NCBI RefSeq assembly: GCF_004363215.1
Contig: NZ_SNYS01000007.1
Location: 62,001 to 126,000, forward strand
DNA length: 64,000 nucleotides
DNA from: Methanimicrococcus blatticola
GTDB lineage: Archaea > Halobacteriota > Methanosarcinia > Methanosarcinales > Methanosarcinaceae
Direction of reading: 5' to 3'
In this document: positions 1 through 9,238 of the stretch, one piece after another
Layout: each line of letters opens with the position of its first letter
Numbering within the stretch: the first letter of the stretch is position 1
Position numbers and translations under genes: made by a program
The notes under the pieces: model-generated
The model's input: only the letters and a program-made list of their open reading frames with translations
The model's database searches: none
Told to the model about the DNA's origin: nothing

Positions 1-1266
1 CTTGTTAACCAGCGTTTCAATGATATCAAACGGAATTTCACCCTCGGGGAAGTCTTTCCAATTCAAATCATCCAAAAATACAGGCTCATCGCCGATTTTC
101 TGATAAGCTTTCATTTCATCAGACGAAAGATTCGAAGCCTCATAACCGCTTCTTAAAACCAGCGTTGTCTTCTGCAAAAATTCACTCAAAGACATATTAT
201 GAGCTGCCCAATGATCTTTCAAAGTATCGGCAAATTTCGGATACATAACGGCAGCGCGGCAAATCGGAATGACACGTCTCGGCCCGATCATAACGGAAGG
301 AAGACGGGCGTCCACAACATTGTCTGCCTTAATCCAAATATGACTGTCACCGCCGGCAGCAATTGTTTCCATTTTAATTGCGCGCACTTTTGTTTTCCAT
401 CCGCCGACAGTTGCGCCGAGATCGGAAATCTGCGGAATGCCGTCTTCAATCATAGACACATCCGTACTCGTTCCGCCGACATCAATTGCCAAACAAGTTT
501 CTTTTCCCGAAAGGAAAGACGCGCCGAGAACACTGGCCGCCGGCCCCGAGAAAATCGTTTCGACGGGCCGATCCATCACTTCGCCGAACATGGCGACAGC
601 ACCGTTGCATTTAAGCATCGTTGTTTTCACTTTCATGCCGCGACGCTTTGTCTCTTCGGCAACGGCTTCTAAGAAAACGCGCGCAACCGGCAAAAGAGAC
701 GCATTCAGATAGGCTGTCACACCGCGCTCATACGCGCCAAGCGACTGCGCCAGCTCATAACCGCAAACAACAGGATAGCCCGTCAATTCATGAATCAGCT
801 GACGGGCTGCTTTCTCGTGATCCGGATTTAAAATACTGTAAAAAGAAGAAACCGCAAAAGCCGACACTTTGTCCTTCACAGACAAAACGTATTCCCGAAT
901 GCCGTCCAAATCAAGTTCTTCGTTTTCAGCACCGCGGTAATTGTGGCCGCCTTTGACGACAACGCAATTGTCTTTGAGATGTTCCGGAACTTTTTGGGAA
1001 CCGATGAGAATCAAAGAAACCGGCGCGCCATTTTTTTCCAAAATCGTGTTTGTCGCGAATGTTGTAGAAACCGACAACAGTTTGACTTGTTTTAAGATTG
1101 CAGGATCTAACAGGTCCAACACATTCTGAATACCGCGAAGCGGATTCGGGTAAGTTGTCAGCGCCTTTTGAGATTGCAGGATTCGGCGGTCATCCATGTC
1201 CACCAAAGCCGCATCCGTATATGTGCCGCCTGCATCAATTCCCAATGAAATGTTTGTCAAAAACAT
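1..1266 (-). CDS. Hydantoinase/oxoprolinase family protein (C-terminal part outside window)
   Basis: The minus-strand frame is open from an ATG at 1266-1264 to the left edge, giving the first 422 residues. The N-terminus reads MFLTNISLGIDAGGTYTDAA, the actin-like ATPase phosphate-binding loop typical of the Hydant_A_N domain, and a second such motif (AIDVGGTSTDVSMIEDG) near residue 260 starts the Hydantoinase_A domain. An AGGAG ribosome-binding site lies 4 bases before the ATG. Family members hydrolyse cyclic amides such as hydantoins or 5-oxoproline with ATP, but many archaeal members have no assigned substrate. No partner HyuB subunit is visible, though it could lie beyond the edge. The fold is clear; the substrate is unknown. 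Confidence 0.85.
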   Translation of the reverse strand, partial: MFLTNISLGIDAGGTYTDAALVDMDDRRILQSQKALTTYPNPLRGIQNVLDLLDPAILKQVKLLSVSTTFATNTILEKNGAPVSLILIGSQKVPEHLKDNCVVVKGGHNYRGAENEELDLDGIREYVLSVKDKVSAFAVSSFYSILNPDHEKAARQLIHELTGYPVVCGYELAQSLGAYERGVTAYLNASLLPVARVFLEAVAEETKRRGMKVKTTMLKCNGAVAMFGEVMDRPVETIFSGPAASVLGASFLSGKETCLAIDVGGTSTDVSMIEDGIPQISDLGATVGGWKTKVRAIKMETIAAGGDSHIWIKADNVVDARLPSVMIGPRRVIPICRAAVMYPKFADTLKDHWAAHNMSLSEFLQKTTLVLRSGYEASNLSSDEMKAYQKIGDEPVFLDDLNWKDFPEGEIPFDIIETLVNK

Positions 1267-1430
1267 CAACCTCCTGATTATAATTTGGCAATTCTGTTTT
1301 GTTCAATTTCCCCCGAAATGAACGAATCTGCCGCCTTATTGTTAAAATGATAAATGAATAAATAGGATTGAACACAATTAAACCTTTTCAGATTGAAGAA
1401 CAAACAAATAATTGACAAAATGTAAACGAA

Positions 1431-1509
1431 TTATATATAAATCAGAAAATGCTTATGATGGAATTGATTTAAATTAAAAAAAGTTCAGAGCAGGCGAATT
1501 TATATAAAT
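1431..1509 (+). promoter_or_regulatory. Two TATA-box candidates before the nucleotidyltransferase gene
   Basis: The 264-bp divergent gap (1267-1530) carries two TATA-like sites, TTATATATAA at 1431-1440 and TTTATATAAAT at about 1499-1509. The second would start transcription within a few bases of the ATG at 1531, giving a nearly leaderless mRNA. The first would give a leader of about 70 nt containing AAAGGATGG as a weak ribosome-binding site. The sequence alone does not decide between them. Confidence 0.5.
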
Positions 1510-1530
1510 AAAAAGGATGGTATTAAGTTC

Positions 1531-2706
1531 ATGAAAGCATGTATCATGTGCGGCGGGACGGGAACGCGGCTTCGCCCTTTGACATTTAAGCGGCCCAAAC
1601 CGATGATCCCCATCTCCAACAAGCCGTCTGTCCTTCATCTCATTGAACACCTCTCAAAAGAAGGATTCAATGACATTGTCATCACGCTCGGTTACAAAGG
1701 CGAAGACGTGGAAGAAGAACTCGGCGACGGCAGCGTTTACGGCGTCCACATTGATTACGTTTATGAAAAAGAAAAGCTCGGAACGGCCGGCAGCGTTAAA
1801 AACGCGCAGGAGTTGCTCGGCAACGAACCGTTTATCGTTGTCGGCGGCGACCATGTTATGACGCTCAACCTGCGTGAAATGTTCCGCTTTCATCAAAATA
1901 ATGATGCTGATGTGACAATCGGCCTTCTTTCCATTGACGATCCGAGAGAATTCGGTATCGCCGACATGGATATCAACAACCGTATTTTACGCTTCTTTGA
2001 AAAACCCAAAGCCGGCGAAATCTTCAGTAACCTTGCCAGCACCGGTATTTACGTCTGCAATCCGTCCGTTTTTGATAAAATCCCGAGCGGTCAAAAGTTT
2101 GATTTCGCAAAAGATCTGTTCCCGATGATGCTCAGCAACAATGAGCGTATCAACGGCGTTTTGGTTCGCGGCAAATGGACAGATGTCGGAAGCGCCGGCG
2201 CGTACCGCGACGCTCAAAAATGGATGTTGGACGATATGACCGAAACGGTTTTAGAAGGAAAATTCATTTCAAACGGCAAGATTCAAGGTCCGCTTCATGT
2301 CGGAACGGGCGTTGCGGTCGGCGACAACTCTTCACTTGTCGGTCCGCTGGTCATCGGTGAAAACACAATCATCGGCGAACGCGTCTTAATCGGCCCGTAT
2401 TCCGTTATCGGGTCAAACTGCGTCATTGAAGATGACGTGAAAATTTTATCTTCTTATGTTTTTGACGGCACGAAAATCGGCAAAGGAACCACTTTATCGG
2501 GCGCGATTGTTGACAGCGACTCCGTTGTCGGTGCCGGCAGCAGCCTGGAAAACGGCACAATTGTCGGGCCGAATTCCCGCCTCGATGAAGATGTTACGAT
2601 TCACTCCGGCGTTAAACTGTGGCCGGAAACCGTGATTTCAAAAGGTGAAAACGTCAAAGATGACAAGCTGAATGAAAAATACGGAACAGATATCAGCGGG
2701 TCTTAA
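1531..2706 (+). CDS. Sugar-phosphate nucleotidyltransferase with left-handed beta-helix C-terminus
   Basis: The 391-residue protein starts with MKACIMCGGTGTRLRPLTFK followed by RPKPM, the NTP-binding signature of NDP-sugar pyrophosphorylases. Residues 1-230 form the nucleotidyltransferase domain (GGDHVM supplies the metal-binding Asp). Residues 250-370 carry isoleucine/valine hexapeptide repeats of a left-handed beta-helix. The family makes GDP-mannose, dTDP-glucose or UDP-sugars from a sugar 1-phosphate; mannose-1-phosphate guanylyltransferase or glucose-1-phosphate thymidylyltransferase is most likely, but residues alone do not settle it. The next gene encodes a flippase-like membrane protein 68 bp away, so a role in surface glycans or glycolipids is inferred. 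Confidence 0.85.
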   Translation: MKACIMCGGTGTRLRPLTFKRPKPMIPISNKPSVLHLIEHLSKEGFNDIVITLGYKGEDVEEELGDGSVYGVHIDYVYEKEKLGTAGSVKNAQELLGNEPFIVVGGDHVMTLNLREMFRFHQNNDADVTIGLLSIDDPREFGIADMDINNRILRFFEKPKAGEIFSNLASTGIYVCNPSVFDKIPSGQKFDFAKDLFPMMLSNNERINGVLVRGKWTDVGSAGAYRDAQKWMLDDMTETVLEGKFISNGKIQGPLHVGTGVAVGDNSSLVGPLVIGENTIIGERVLIGPYSVIGSNCVIEDDVKILSSYVFDGTKIGKGTTLSGAIVDSDSVVGAGSSLENGTIVGPNSRLDEDVTIHSGVKLWPETVISKGENVKDDKLNEKYGTDISGS

Positions 2707-2740
2707 ATTAATACAAAAACGGAACAAGGGTAAAGGAACA

Positions 2741-2777
2741 GGGGAAAATAACGAAATGAGGGGAAAATAACGAAATG
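2741..2777 (+). repeat. Tandem duplication of a translation start region
   Basis: The 18-base sequence GGGGAAAATAACGAAATG occurs at 2741-2758 and again at 2760-2777, separated by one A. The second copy ends in the ATG of the downstream membrane protein. The first copy's ATG at 2756 opens the five-codon frame ATG AGG GGA AAA TAA, whose stop lies just before the true start. Confidence 0.9.
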
Positions 2778-3863
2778 GTGGATTATAAGAAATTTTTCAT
2801 AATCAGCCTGGCAATCAGTTTGATTTCGGCTGTCGCAATCATCTTTTTGACGACAGATGCCGACACCATCGAATCGCTCAAACAGATTCGTTTAGAATAC
2901 ATCGTTGCGGCCCTCCTGCTTCAGGTCTTATCTTACGTATTAACGGCGCGGAAAACGAAGTTTTTACTGCGCTCACTCGGCTATCAAATCAGAACGCGCC
3001 ACGCGCTTGAAAATGTGCTGACCGGCATTTTGTTGGCCTCGCTGACACCGTCATCCGTCGGCGGTGAGCCGGTCCGGATTTTGCTGCTTCGCAAAAATTC
3101 AAAAGTTCCTGTCGGGAAAGCCACCGCCGTTATCTTTATGGAGCGGTTTTTGGACGCGTTTTTCATCTTCTTATGTCTGATTCCGTCTATGTTTGTTCTT
3201 CGTTCTTTCTTAGCGAGCGAAGAAGGCAAAGGCATTTGGGGCATTGACACGCTTTTGATGATCGGAATCGCGGTTTTATTTGTCCTTTTGGCTGTTTTGA
3301 TTTACGCGATCATTCGGCCGGAATTCGCAAAAAAGCTTTGCCGCAAGATTTTGATATTTGCGGAAAAGAAAGCGCCGGCAAAATATAAACCGAAAATCAA
3401 TAAGTGGATTGTTGTGTCGGAAAATGAAATTGATCTTTTCCAATCCAGTTTCAAACGATTTGTTTCCGTCGGAAAATTGAATTTGATTGTTGCCGTTGTC
3501 TATACCGTTCTTTACTGGGCTGTTCATTTCTCGGTTCTTTGGCTGATTCTGCTCGGCTTAAACGTTCATCCGGATTTGCAATTGATGTTCGCGACGCAAA
3601 TCGTTCTTTCAATCATCATGGTCATCCCGGCAACGCCCGGTGCCAGCGGCATTACGGAAATTGCGGCTTACACATTGTATTCCCTGTTCATTCCGTCATC
3701 TCTTGTCGGCGTCACCGTCATCGCTTGGCGCGCAATTACATATTATGTCAATATCGCCGCCGGTTCGCTTGCCAGTTTGAAAGTGATTCGAAAATACGGC
3801 ATCAACGCGTTCGGTTCTTCAAACGGCGAAATGGAGATATTGGATCCGAACAACAATACATAA
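2775..3863 (+). CDS. Lysylphosphatidylglycerol synthetase/flippase-like integral membrane protein (UPF0104)
   Basis: The 362-residue protein has about eight hydrophobic segments, starting with residues 8-28 and 43-60. It carries the family hallmarks SSVGGEPVRI (near residue 96) and PATPGASGITE (near residue 283), typical of LPG_synthase_TM / YbhN-type proteins. Bacterial relatives form the flippase half of MprF; archaeal members stand alone and are often beside glycosyltransferase or sugar-nucleotide genes, as here. A role in moving or modifying membrane lipids or lipid-linked sugars is inferred. The ATG at 2775 was chosen because it follows the second copy of the duplicated start region and retains the first membrane segment. 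Confidence 0.8.
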   Translation: MVDYKKFFIISLAISLISAVAIIFLTTDADTIESLKQIRLEYIVAALLLQVLSYVLTARKTKFLLRSLGYQIRTRHALENVLTGILLASLTPSSVGGEPVRILLLRKNSKVPVGKATAVIFMERFLDAFFIFLCLIPSMFVLRSFLASEEGKGIWGIDTLLMIGIAVLFVLLAVLIYAIIRPEFAKKLCRKILIFAEKKAPAKYKPKINKWIVVSENEIDLFQSSFKRFVSVGKLNLIVAVVYTVLYWAVHFSVLWLILLGLNVHPDLQLMFATQIVLSIIMVIPATPGASGITEIAAYTLYSLFIPSSLVGVTVIAWRAITYYVNIAAGSLASLKVIRKYGINAFGSSNGEMEILDPNNNT

Positions 3864-4042
3864 TCGTCATCTAATCATTACAACAATGCAACAATGTGCA
3901 ACCGTTTATATTGGAAAAACGGATCTTGAAAATGATACATTTTTATATGAAGTCAAATAAGTATGGCTTCATCTCACTTTTTCATATTTTTAAACGTTAT
4001 TCTGCTTCAGTGCAGACGAAAAATTAATCGGTGTATTATAAA

Positions 4043-4210
4043 ATGTATGTCAATAGTAATTGTGTCGGCTGCAGCCAGTGTGTTGCGTTTTGCAAACACG
4101 GTGCAATCACTGCCAAAGGACGCGCGGTGATTTCGGAGAAATGTAAAGAATGCCGCGTTTGTCTTTCTTATTGTCCGATGAAAGCGATTCAACCCGGAAA
4201 GGAGGCTTGA
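4043..4210 (+). CDS. Small 2[4Fe-4S] ferredoxin
   Basis: This 55-residue protein has two clusters of the CxxCxxCxxxC type, at Cys 7/10/13/17 and Cys 34/37/40/44; the second ends in CP as usual, while the first lacks the proline. Its stop at 4208-4210 is one base before the ATG of the next gene, and GGAGG at 4200-4204 inside its own 3' end serves as that gene's ribosome-binding site. This tight coupling marks it as the likely electron donor of the following FAD enzyme. A second ferredoxin-flavoenzyme pair with the same layout occurs at 11599-12965. Confidence 0.88.
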   Translation: MYVNSNCVGCSQCVAFCKHGAITAKGRAVISEKCKECRVCLSYCPMKAIQPGKEA

Positions 4211-4211
4211 A

Positions 4212-5561
4212 ATGACGGAAATGGAACAAAAGAAAGCGGTTGTCATCGGGTCGGGTCTTGGCGGTTTGCTGACGGCGGCGCAATTGGCCAAAGACGGCTG
4301 GTCAGTTGAAGTTTATGAAAGATTATCACTGATCGGCGGTCGTTTTGCAAACATCGAATACAACGGCTACCAAATGTCAACCGGCGCGCTTCACATGGTT
4401 CCGCACGGCATCAAAGGTCCGCTTGCGACGATGCTTCGCGAACTCGGCGCGGATTTTGACATTGTTCAATCGGATCCGATGGCAATTGTTCGAATGCCCA
4501 AAGATTTGAGCCAAACAAATTATAAAGACGGTTTTGAAGATATTTCTTATTTGGATTTTAAGAAGCATCTGACATCTAAAAACAAAGTGATGATGGTTCT
4601 TTTAACGCTCGGCTTCAAAGTCGGTCTCATCCGCCCCAAGAAAACGGGATTCAAAACATGGTATTCCAAGTATATTCAGGATGACAGAATCGACCGCTGT
4701 GCCGACTCTTTTGCCGGCTGGGCGCTCAGCACAACCGCTGATGAAGTCACAACACGCGAAATGTTTGAAATTTTCCATAATGTTTACAGATACGGCGGCC
4801 CGGGCATTTTGGTCGGCGGCTGTCAAACCGTGATTGATGAACTTGTCAGAATCATTTCATCCTATGGCGGCACAATCACAACCGACACTGAAGTGACAAA
4901 AATAATTGTCAAAGATTGCAAAGCGACAGGCGTTGTTGCCGGCGGCAAAGAGATTGCGGCTGATTTGGTGATCAGTGACATCGGCCACAAAGAAGCCTGG
5001 GAAATTTGCACCATTGACGGCGTTGAAGGGGAATGCGCGTCTCATGTTTTGGCATTGTCTTCTTCGGTTTTCAAAGATTACGAAGAAAAGCTGGATGCGA
5101 TGAAACCATCTGCCGGTTTGAAAATTTGTTTCGCGTCTGATGAGCGGATTTTGCCGGAAGGATGCAGCCTTATGCTGACGCCTTATTCGAACAGAATCAA
5201 CGGTTTAAACGAAGTGACAAATGCCGACCCCGGCTTGGCGCCGCCCGGAAAGCATTTGGTGATGTGCCACCAGAGAACGGCGCTTGACAGATTGAGCGAA
5301 ATTGATGAGGAAATCGAACTCGGCCTTCAGGATGTCAAAGATATGTTCCCCGACAAAAACATTGAAATTTTAATGGTTCAGGTTCACCACGGCAGATGGC
5401 CGGTCAACCGCGCTTTCTCGGGAACGGATTTCGGAAACAAAACGCCTGTCTCAAACTTACTTGTCGTCGGCGACGGCGCAAAAGGCGAAGGCGGCATTGA
5501 AATCGAAGGCATTACGCTTGGTGTCCGCGACGCGATGAAAATCATCCGCGACATGAACTGA
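4212..5561 (+). CDS. Phytoene desaturase-like FAD-dependent oxidoreductase, possible hydroxyarchaeol synthase
   Basis: The 449-residue protein begins with a dinucleotide-binding fold (VVIGSGLGGLLTAAQLAKDG then YERLSLIGGRF) and ends with the FAD-contacting VVGDGAKGEGGIEIEGITLG. This is the phytoene desaturase/carotenoid isomerase branch of the amine oxidase superfamily. No carotenoid synthesis genes are present. In Methanosarcina acetivorans a phytoene desaturase homolog has been reported to make hydroxyarchaeol by hydrating a double bond of the unsaturated ether lipid. That is the best functional guess here, supported by the coupled ferredoxin and the nearby geranylgeranyl reductases. The exact reaction is an inference. 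Confidence 0.7.
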   Translation: MTEMEQKKAVVIGSGLGGLLTAAQLAKDGWSVEVYERLSLIGGRFANIEYNGYQMSTGALHMVPHGIKGPLATMLRELGADFDIVQSDPMAIVRMPKDLSQTNYKDGFEDISYLDFKKHLTSKNKVMMVLLTLGFKVGLIRPKKTGFKTWYSKYIQDDRIDRCADSFAGWALSTTADEVTTREMFEIFHNVYRYGGPGILVGGCQTVIDELVRIISSYGGTITTDTEVTKIIVKDCKATGVVAGGKEIAADLVISDIGHKEAWEICTIDGVEGECASHVLALSSSVFKDYEEKLDAMKPSAGLKICFASDERILPEGCSLMLTPYSNRINGLNEVTNADPGLAPPGKHLVMCHQRTALDRLSEIDEEIELGLQDVKDMFPDKNIEILMVQVHHGRWPVNRAFSGTDFGNKTPVSNLLVVGDGAKGEGGIEIEGITLGVRDAMKIIRDMN

Positions 5562-5588
5562 GATTTAAAAATAAGAATCGGTGAAAAA

Positions 5589-6602
5589 ATGAAAAACCGT
5601 CCGATTACTTATTCTAAAAATATTTTTATTCCCGTCACGAATGTTTGCCGGAACAAATGCGCCTATTGCGGTTTTCGGCGTCCGGCAGAACATCAGGACG
5701 CTTTTTTAATGACTGAAGAAGAAGCTGCGGCTGTTTTAAAACGCGGTGCTGACGCGGGATGTACGGAGGCGATGTTTGCTTTCGGCGAATCTCCCGAACA
5801 AAATCCGGAATTTAACAAGAGATTCGGAAAACAGCTGAAGGATGCCGGTTTTGAAACAGTCATTGAATACACGGCGCATCTTTGTCGGTTGGCTTTGGAT
5901 TTCGGATTGCTGCCGCATGTTAACGGCGGTGTTTTGTCTTTTGAAGAATTGAAAATGCTTGCGCCGCTGAACGCGAGCATGGGTTTGATGCTTGAGACAA
6001 CGGCGGATGTTCAGGCGCATAAAGACTGCCCCGGAAAAGTGCCGGCGGCGCGTTTGGAAATGATTGAAAATGCAGGGAAGCTGAAGATGCCGTTTACGAC
6101 GGGGCTGCTCATCGGAATCGGTGAAACACGAAACGATTGGGTTGAATCTCTTCAGGTGATTCAAAAACTTCATGAAAAATACGGTCACATTCAGGAAATT
6201 ATTTTGCAGAATTACACGCCGAATTCGGGTCAGGAAAATATTATCCGTGATTTGAAACCGCCTTCAAAAGAAGATATGATTGACTTGATCCATTTGACAA
6301 AAAACATATTGACGCCGGACATTTCAATACAGGTCGCGCCGAATTTAATGCCGCCGCTTGAATTGATTCAATACGGCGTGACGGATTTGGGCGGCATTTC
6401 TCCCGTAACGATTGATTTTATTAATCCGGAATCCGATTGGCCGGAAATTGAAGAATTGAAAAATCTGCTGAGTTCTAAGGGATATGAGTTCAAAGAACGC
6501 CTCCCTGTTCATCCGCACTATGTGAAAAAGGGATGGTACGGCGCGGAAACTGAAGCGCGGATTAAAGAATTGGCAGACGTTAACGGTTATAGAAAATATT
6601 GA
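5589..6602 (+). CDS. cofG: 7,8-didemethyl-8-hydroxy-5-deazariboflavin synthase subunit CofG
   Basis: This is a 337-residue radical SAM enzyme with the CxxxCxxC cluster motif at Cys 20/24/27 (CRNKCAYCGFR). Family-specific stretches include FAFGESPE, the MGLMLETT segment and the LQNYTPNSG segment. With CofH, CofG joins a tyrosine-derived intermediate to diaminouracil to form F0, the chromophore of coenzyme F420. The GGTGA ribosome-binding site at 5580-5584 fixes the ATG at 5589. cofH is not in the window. cofC, a later enzyme of the same pathway, lies 4 kb downstream. F420 is the substrate of the Frh hydrogenase encoded at 21.7-25.2 kb. Confidence 0.92.
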   Translation: MKNRPITYSKNIFIPVTNVCRNKCAYCGFRRPAEHQDAFLMTEEEAAAVLKRGADAGCTEAMFAFGESPEQNPEFNKRFGKQLKDAGFETVIEYTAHLCRLALDFGLLPHVNGGVLSFEELKMLAPLNASMGLMLETTADVQAHKDCPGKVPAARLEMIENAGKLKMPFTTGLLIGIGETRNDWVESLQVIQKLHEKYGHIQEIILQNYTPNSGQENIIRDLKPPSKEDMIDLIHLTKNILTPDISIQVAPNLMPPLELIQYGVTDLGGISPVTIDFINPESDWPEIEELKNLLSSKGYEFKERLPVHPHYVKKGWYGAETEARIKELADVNGYRKY

Positions 6603-6700
6603 AATGATTCCCTTTTTTGTTTTCTTTTTTGTTTTTTTCCTGTTTTCTTTCTTGTTTTCTTTCTTGTTTTCTTTCTTGTTTTTCTGATACATTTTTTATT
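6603..6700 (+). terminator. T-rich transcription terminator after cofG
   Basis: Directly after the cofG stop the plus strand becomes almost pure T/C, with three copies of a 12-base unit close to TTTTCTTTCTTG at about 6640-6680. U-rich tracts are the normal intrinsic terminators of archaea. Similar tracts follow many genes in this window. Confidence 0.6.
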
Positions 6701-6814
6701 TTGTTTTTAAATTTCAATTTCTTTTTTTAAATTTGTACTTTCACTCCGCTTGGTGCCGTCATATATATTCTTGCGTTGAAATCAAACGCAAAAAGATATG
6801 ACGGAGCTTTGAAA

Positions 6815-8158
6815 ATGGAATATGAATTATTAATTTTGATTTTACTCGGCACCGCCGTTTTGCTTCTTTTGATCAATTTGTTTTTGACAATATTCAAAAA
6901 AAGCGGCGGTGCTGCCGGAATCTGCGGCGATTTTCAGGATTTTTCTAAAAAACTGGATGAACAGACCGCGTTTATTCGCAGTGAATTTGACCGCGACCTT
7001 TCCCGATTGGATTTGAATCTTCGAAATGAAATTGCTCAAAATCGTGAAGAACTTGGCATTTCTTTGAATCAGAATCGAAAGGAAATGACAGCAGCTCTTT
7101 CTTTGTTTCAGACGTCTCAGGAAAATAAATTTCAGACTTTTGAAAAACGCCAAACGGAATTGAATCAGATTACGGAAGCGAAACTTGAAAAGATCCGTGA
7201 AACAACGGAAATCCGAATTGTTCAAATGCAGTCGTCTAATGATAAAAAATTGGATGAAATGAAAAATATCGTTGACGAAAAGCTTCAGGAAAGTGTCGAG
7301 AAAAGATTTAATGAGTCATTTAAAGGAATCAGTCAACGTCTTGATGATGTTTTCAAGGGTCTTGGAGAAATGCAGACGCTTGCAAACGGTGTCGGGGATT
7401 TGAAAAAGGTTTTAACGAATGTAAAAACACGCGGCAATCTCGGCGAAATTCAACTCGGTGCGATTTTAGAAGAAGTACTGGTGCCGGATCAGTATGATAA
7501 AAACACGCCGATTCAGCCGAATTCGGCGGAGCGCGTGGAGTTTGCCGTCCGCCTCCCGGGAAAAGACGGGGAAGGGCCGATTTATTTGGCAATCGATTCG
7601 AAATTTCCGATTGAAGATTATCAACGCCTTTTGGATGCTTATGAAAATAATCCCGAAGAGATTGAATCCTGCGGAAAACAATTGGAAACGGCGGTTAAAA
7701 GAAACGCGAAAACGATTCAGGAAAAATACATTTGTTTGCCGTACACAACGGATTTTGCGATTATGTTTATCCCGACGGAAGGGTTGTACGCTGAAATTCT
7801 GCGCCGTCCCGGTTTATTTGAATTTGTTCAGCGCGAATATCGTGTCACAATTGTCGGTCCGACGACTTTGGTCGCGTTTTTGAACAGCCTTCGAATGGGA
7901 TTCCAAACGCTCGCCGTTGAAAAAAGAACCGGTGAAATCCAAAAACTTCTCGGTGCTATCAAAACCGAATTCATCAAATTCGGTGACCTGCTTGAAAAAA
8001 CACGCAAAAAACTGGATGAAGCGGCAAGCGTTTTGGACACGGTCGATTCTAAAACAAGAAACATCAACCGCAAACTCAAACAAGTCCACGAACTCCCGGA
8101 AGCCGATTCAACAAAATTATTGGGAACCGGAGACGATTTTGAATTGTATGAAGTTTAA
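6815..8158 (+). CDS. rmuC: DNA recombination protein RmuC homolog
   Basis: The 447-residue protein starts with one membrane segment (residues 3-27). A long predicted coiled coil follows (about 45-185, rich in Glu, Lys and Gln). The conserved RmuC domain follows (about 200-400), with TRGNLGEIQLGAILEEVL, YLAIDSKFPIEDYQRLL and TDFAIMFIPTEGLYAEIL. RmuC-type proteins have a nuclease-like fold and limit inversions at short inverted repeats in bacteria. The frame is open from a TTG at 6776, but a TATA box at about 6760-6769 and GGAG at 6803-6806 favour the ATG at 6815. The palindrome-rich region just downstream makes an inversion-suppressing protein of interest, although that link is speculative. 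Confidence 0.85.
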   Translation: MEYELLILILLGTAVLLLLINLFLTIFKKSGGAAGICGDFQDFSKKLDEQTAFIRSEFDRDLSRLDLNLRNEIAQNREELGISLNQNRKEMTAALSLFQTSQENKFQTFEKRQTELNQITEAKLEKIRETTEIRIVQMQSSNDKKLDEMKNIVDEKLQESVEKRFNESFKGISQRLDDVFKGLGEMQTLANGVGDLKKVLTNVKTRGNLGEIQLGAILEEVLVPDQYDKNTPIQPNSAERVEFAVRLPGKDGEGPIYLAIDSKFPIEDYQRLLDAYENNPEEIESCGKQLETAVKRNAKTIQEKYICLPYTTDFAIMFIPTEGLYAEILRRPGLFEFVQREYRVTIVGPTTLVAFLNSLRMGFQTLAVEKRTGEIQKLLGAIKTEFIKFGDLLEKTRKKLDEAASVLDTVDSKTRNINRKLKQVHELPEADSTKLLGTGDDFELYEV

Positions 8159-8308
8159 ATTAAACATCCGTTCTCCAAATAAAATAAAAAATCATTTCCC
8201 AAATTAAATAAAACATCATTCCACAAATTAAATCAGCCATCGTTTCCCAAATTAAATCGAAATATTTGTTTTCCAAACTAAACCGAAACATCCGTTCCCT
8301 AAAAAAAT

Positions 8309-8690
8309 CAAACCCGAACGCCCGTTAAAACCCAAAATAAAAAACCGGTTTTTATTTTAAGGTTTAACCGGCGTTCATTTTTTCTGAAATTGAATAAAAC
8401 GATGTTTTGATTCAAATAAAATAGATGAAAAACAAAAGCAACCACCTCCAACGACGCGTTTCACGAGCGAAGCGAGTGAAAGAAGGAGTTGGAGATTCGC
8501 CCCACTCGTTGAATAAACACCAGAATCTGCTATATTAAATTGTAAATTATTCGTTGACTTGGTTTCGTCGACGGCGTGGTATAATCCGCAATTTTCAATT
8601 TCATTCGCTTCGCTCATGAAATTTCAATTGCGGTCGTTCTTGAACTTTTCACATATTAAACCAAAAATGAAACATCGTTTTTCATTATTT
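8309..8690. repeat. Palindromic repeat family R1, copy 1 of a 382-bp tandem duplication
   Basis: The 1,080-bp gap between rmuC and cfbA (8159-9238) has no credible gene. This copy contains three ordered hairpins. A 61-nt near-perfect palindrome spans 8316-8376 with GAACGCC/GGCGTTC at its ends. A hairpin with the stem CTCCAAC/GTTGGAG (8446-8452 with 8488-8494) encloses GAGCGAAGCGA. A third hairpin has the outer stem CCGCAATT/AATTGCGG (8586-8593 with 8626-8633). Upstream, 8159-8308 holds several degenerate repeats of an ATTTCCCAAATTAAA-like phrase. Confidence 0.85.
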
Positions 8691-9060
8691 TCAAACCCGA
8701 ACGCCCATTAAAACCTAAAATAAAAAACCGATTTTTATTTTAAGGTTTAATCGGCGTTCATTTTTTTCAGAAATTGAGAAAAAACGATGTTTTGATTCAA
8801 ATAAAATAAATGAAAAACAAAAGCAACCACCTCCAACAGCGCGTTTCGCGAGCGAAGCGAGTGAAAGAAGGAGTTGGAGATCCGGACCCATAAAATTAAT
8901 TAAACCATGTGAGAAGGACTTAATGTAATCAAATTTAAGCCAATTTAATTGGTTTCATCAACGGCGGGGAATAATCCGCAATTCTGCAATTTTGTTCGCT
9001 GATGCTCACAAAATCTTGAATTGCGGTTGTAAGTGAACTTTTCTTGAGTACGAATAAACT
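8691..9060. repeat. Palindromic repeat family R1, copy 2
   Basis: This is a direct repeat of the preceding element with the same three hairpins in the same order: 61-nt palindrome at 8699-8759, CTCCAAC/GTTGGAG at 8831-8837 with 8873-8879, and CCGCAATT/AATTGCGG at 8976-8983 with 9019-9026. Stem differences between the copies are compensated: a G-C pair in copy 1 becomes A-T in copy 2 in the long palindrome, and the inner stem of the third hairpin changes from AATTTCAT/ATGAAATT to ATTTTG/CAAAAT. A degenerate third copy of the first palindrome may lie at about 9088-9150. Confidence 0.85.
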
Positions 9061-9238
9061 AAACATCTTTTTTGAATTGAATTTCAAATTTGAACGCTCA
9101 TTATTATTTAAGATTCAAAATGAGAAGATTTGAAAATACAGCGTTCGCTTTTTGATTAACTTACGAAAAATGATGTTTGTTTTTGCTCAACATAACGAAA
9201 AAAAGAAAAAAAGAAAATTGAAAGTCAAAACTTTCAAT

